A stretch of DNA of 6,092 bases from Pseudomonadota bacterium (lineage in GTDB: Bacteria; Pseudomonadota; Alphaproteobacteria; Rhizobiales; Rhizobiaceae), in contig JAEXXS010000064.1 of NCBI GenBank assembly GCA_023451915.1, positions 1-6,092 of the forward strand. Reading direction: 5' to 3'. Positions 6,086 through 6,092 of this stretch are shown in pieces. The notes under the pieces were generated by a model. The model was not told the origin of the DNA. It saw only the letters and a list, made by a program, of their open reading frames with translations, and did not search any database. Every line of letters begins with the position of its first letter. The stretch's first letter is position 1. The position numbers were made by a program, and so were the translations under genes.

Positions 6086-6092
6086 AACGGCA

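Overview
The window looks like a chromosomal stretch from an alphaproteobacterium, probably of the Hyphomicrobiales (Brucella/Ochrobactrum-like in protein flavour and in its moderately high GC). That placement is inferred from protein character alone and is not firm. Five complete protein-coding genes, one gene running off the left edge and one decayed gene fragment at the right edge explain nearly all of it.

Left part, minus strand (2340 down to 1): a three-gene operon reads flavin amine-oxidase-like protein (2340-991), DUF1365 protein (994-185), then the N-terminus of a cyclopropane-fatty-acid-synthase-type methyltransferase (188-1, cut by the window edge). Both junctions are 4-base ATGA start/stop overlaps, so the three products are probably made together.

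Middle, plus strand (2510-4819): a DUF1295 membrane protein of the steroid-5-alpha-reductase/isoprenylcysteine-methyltransferase fold is followed with no spacer (TGA then ATG) by a class I DNA photolyase carrying the Trp electron-transfer triad. The two operons diverge from a 169-base region (2341-2509). On the minus strand it holds a close match to the RpoE/ChrR-type ECF sigma promoter (AGATCC, 18 bases, TAAGA), placed about 30 bases before the flavoprotein start. A weaker ECF-like candidate faces the other way.

The set flavoprotein + DUF1365 + CFA-type methyltransferase + DUF1295 + photolyase matches the light and singlet-oxygen defence gene sets known from Rhodobacter and other proteobacteria: one arm modifies membrane fatty acids, the other repairs UV lesions. 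The set is a known association, but the membrane-lipid chemistry done by the flavoprotein, DUF1365 and DUF1295 proteins is still poorly defined, and this is the most interesting part of the window.

Right part (4820-6092): a 210-base intergenic region with several inverted repeats, a LysE/RhtB-family exporter (5030-5647) with a strong ribosome binding site, a 174-base spacer, and the degraded C-terminal part of a TSUP (TauE/SafE, DUF81) permease. No RNA genes, insertion sequences or CRISPR arrays were seen.
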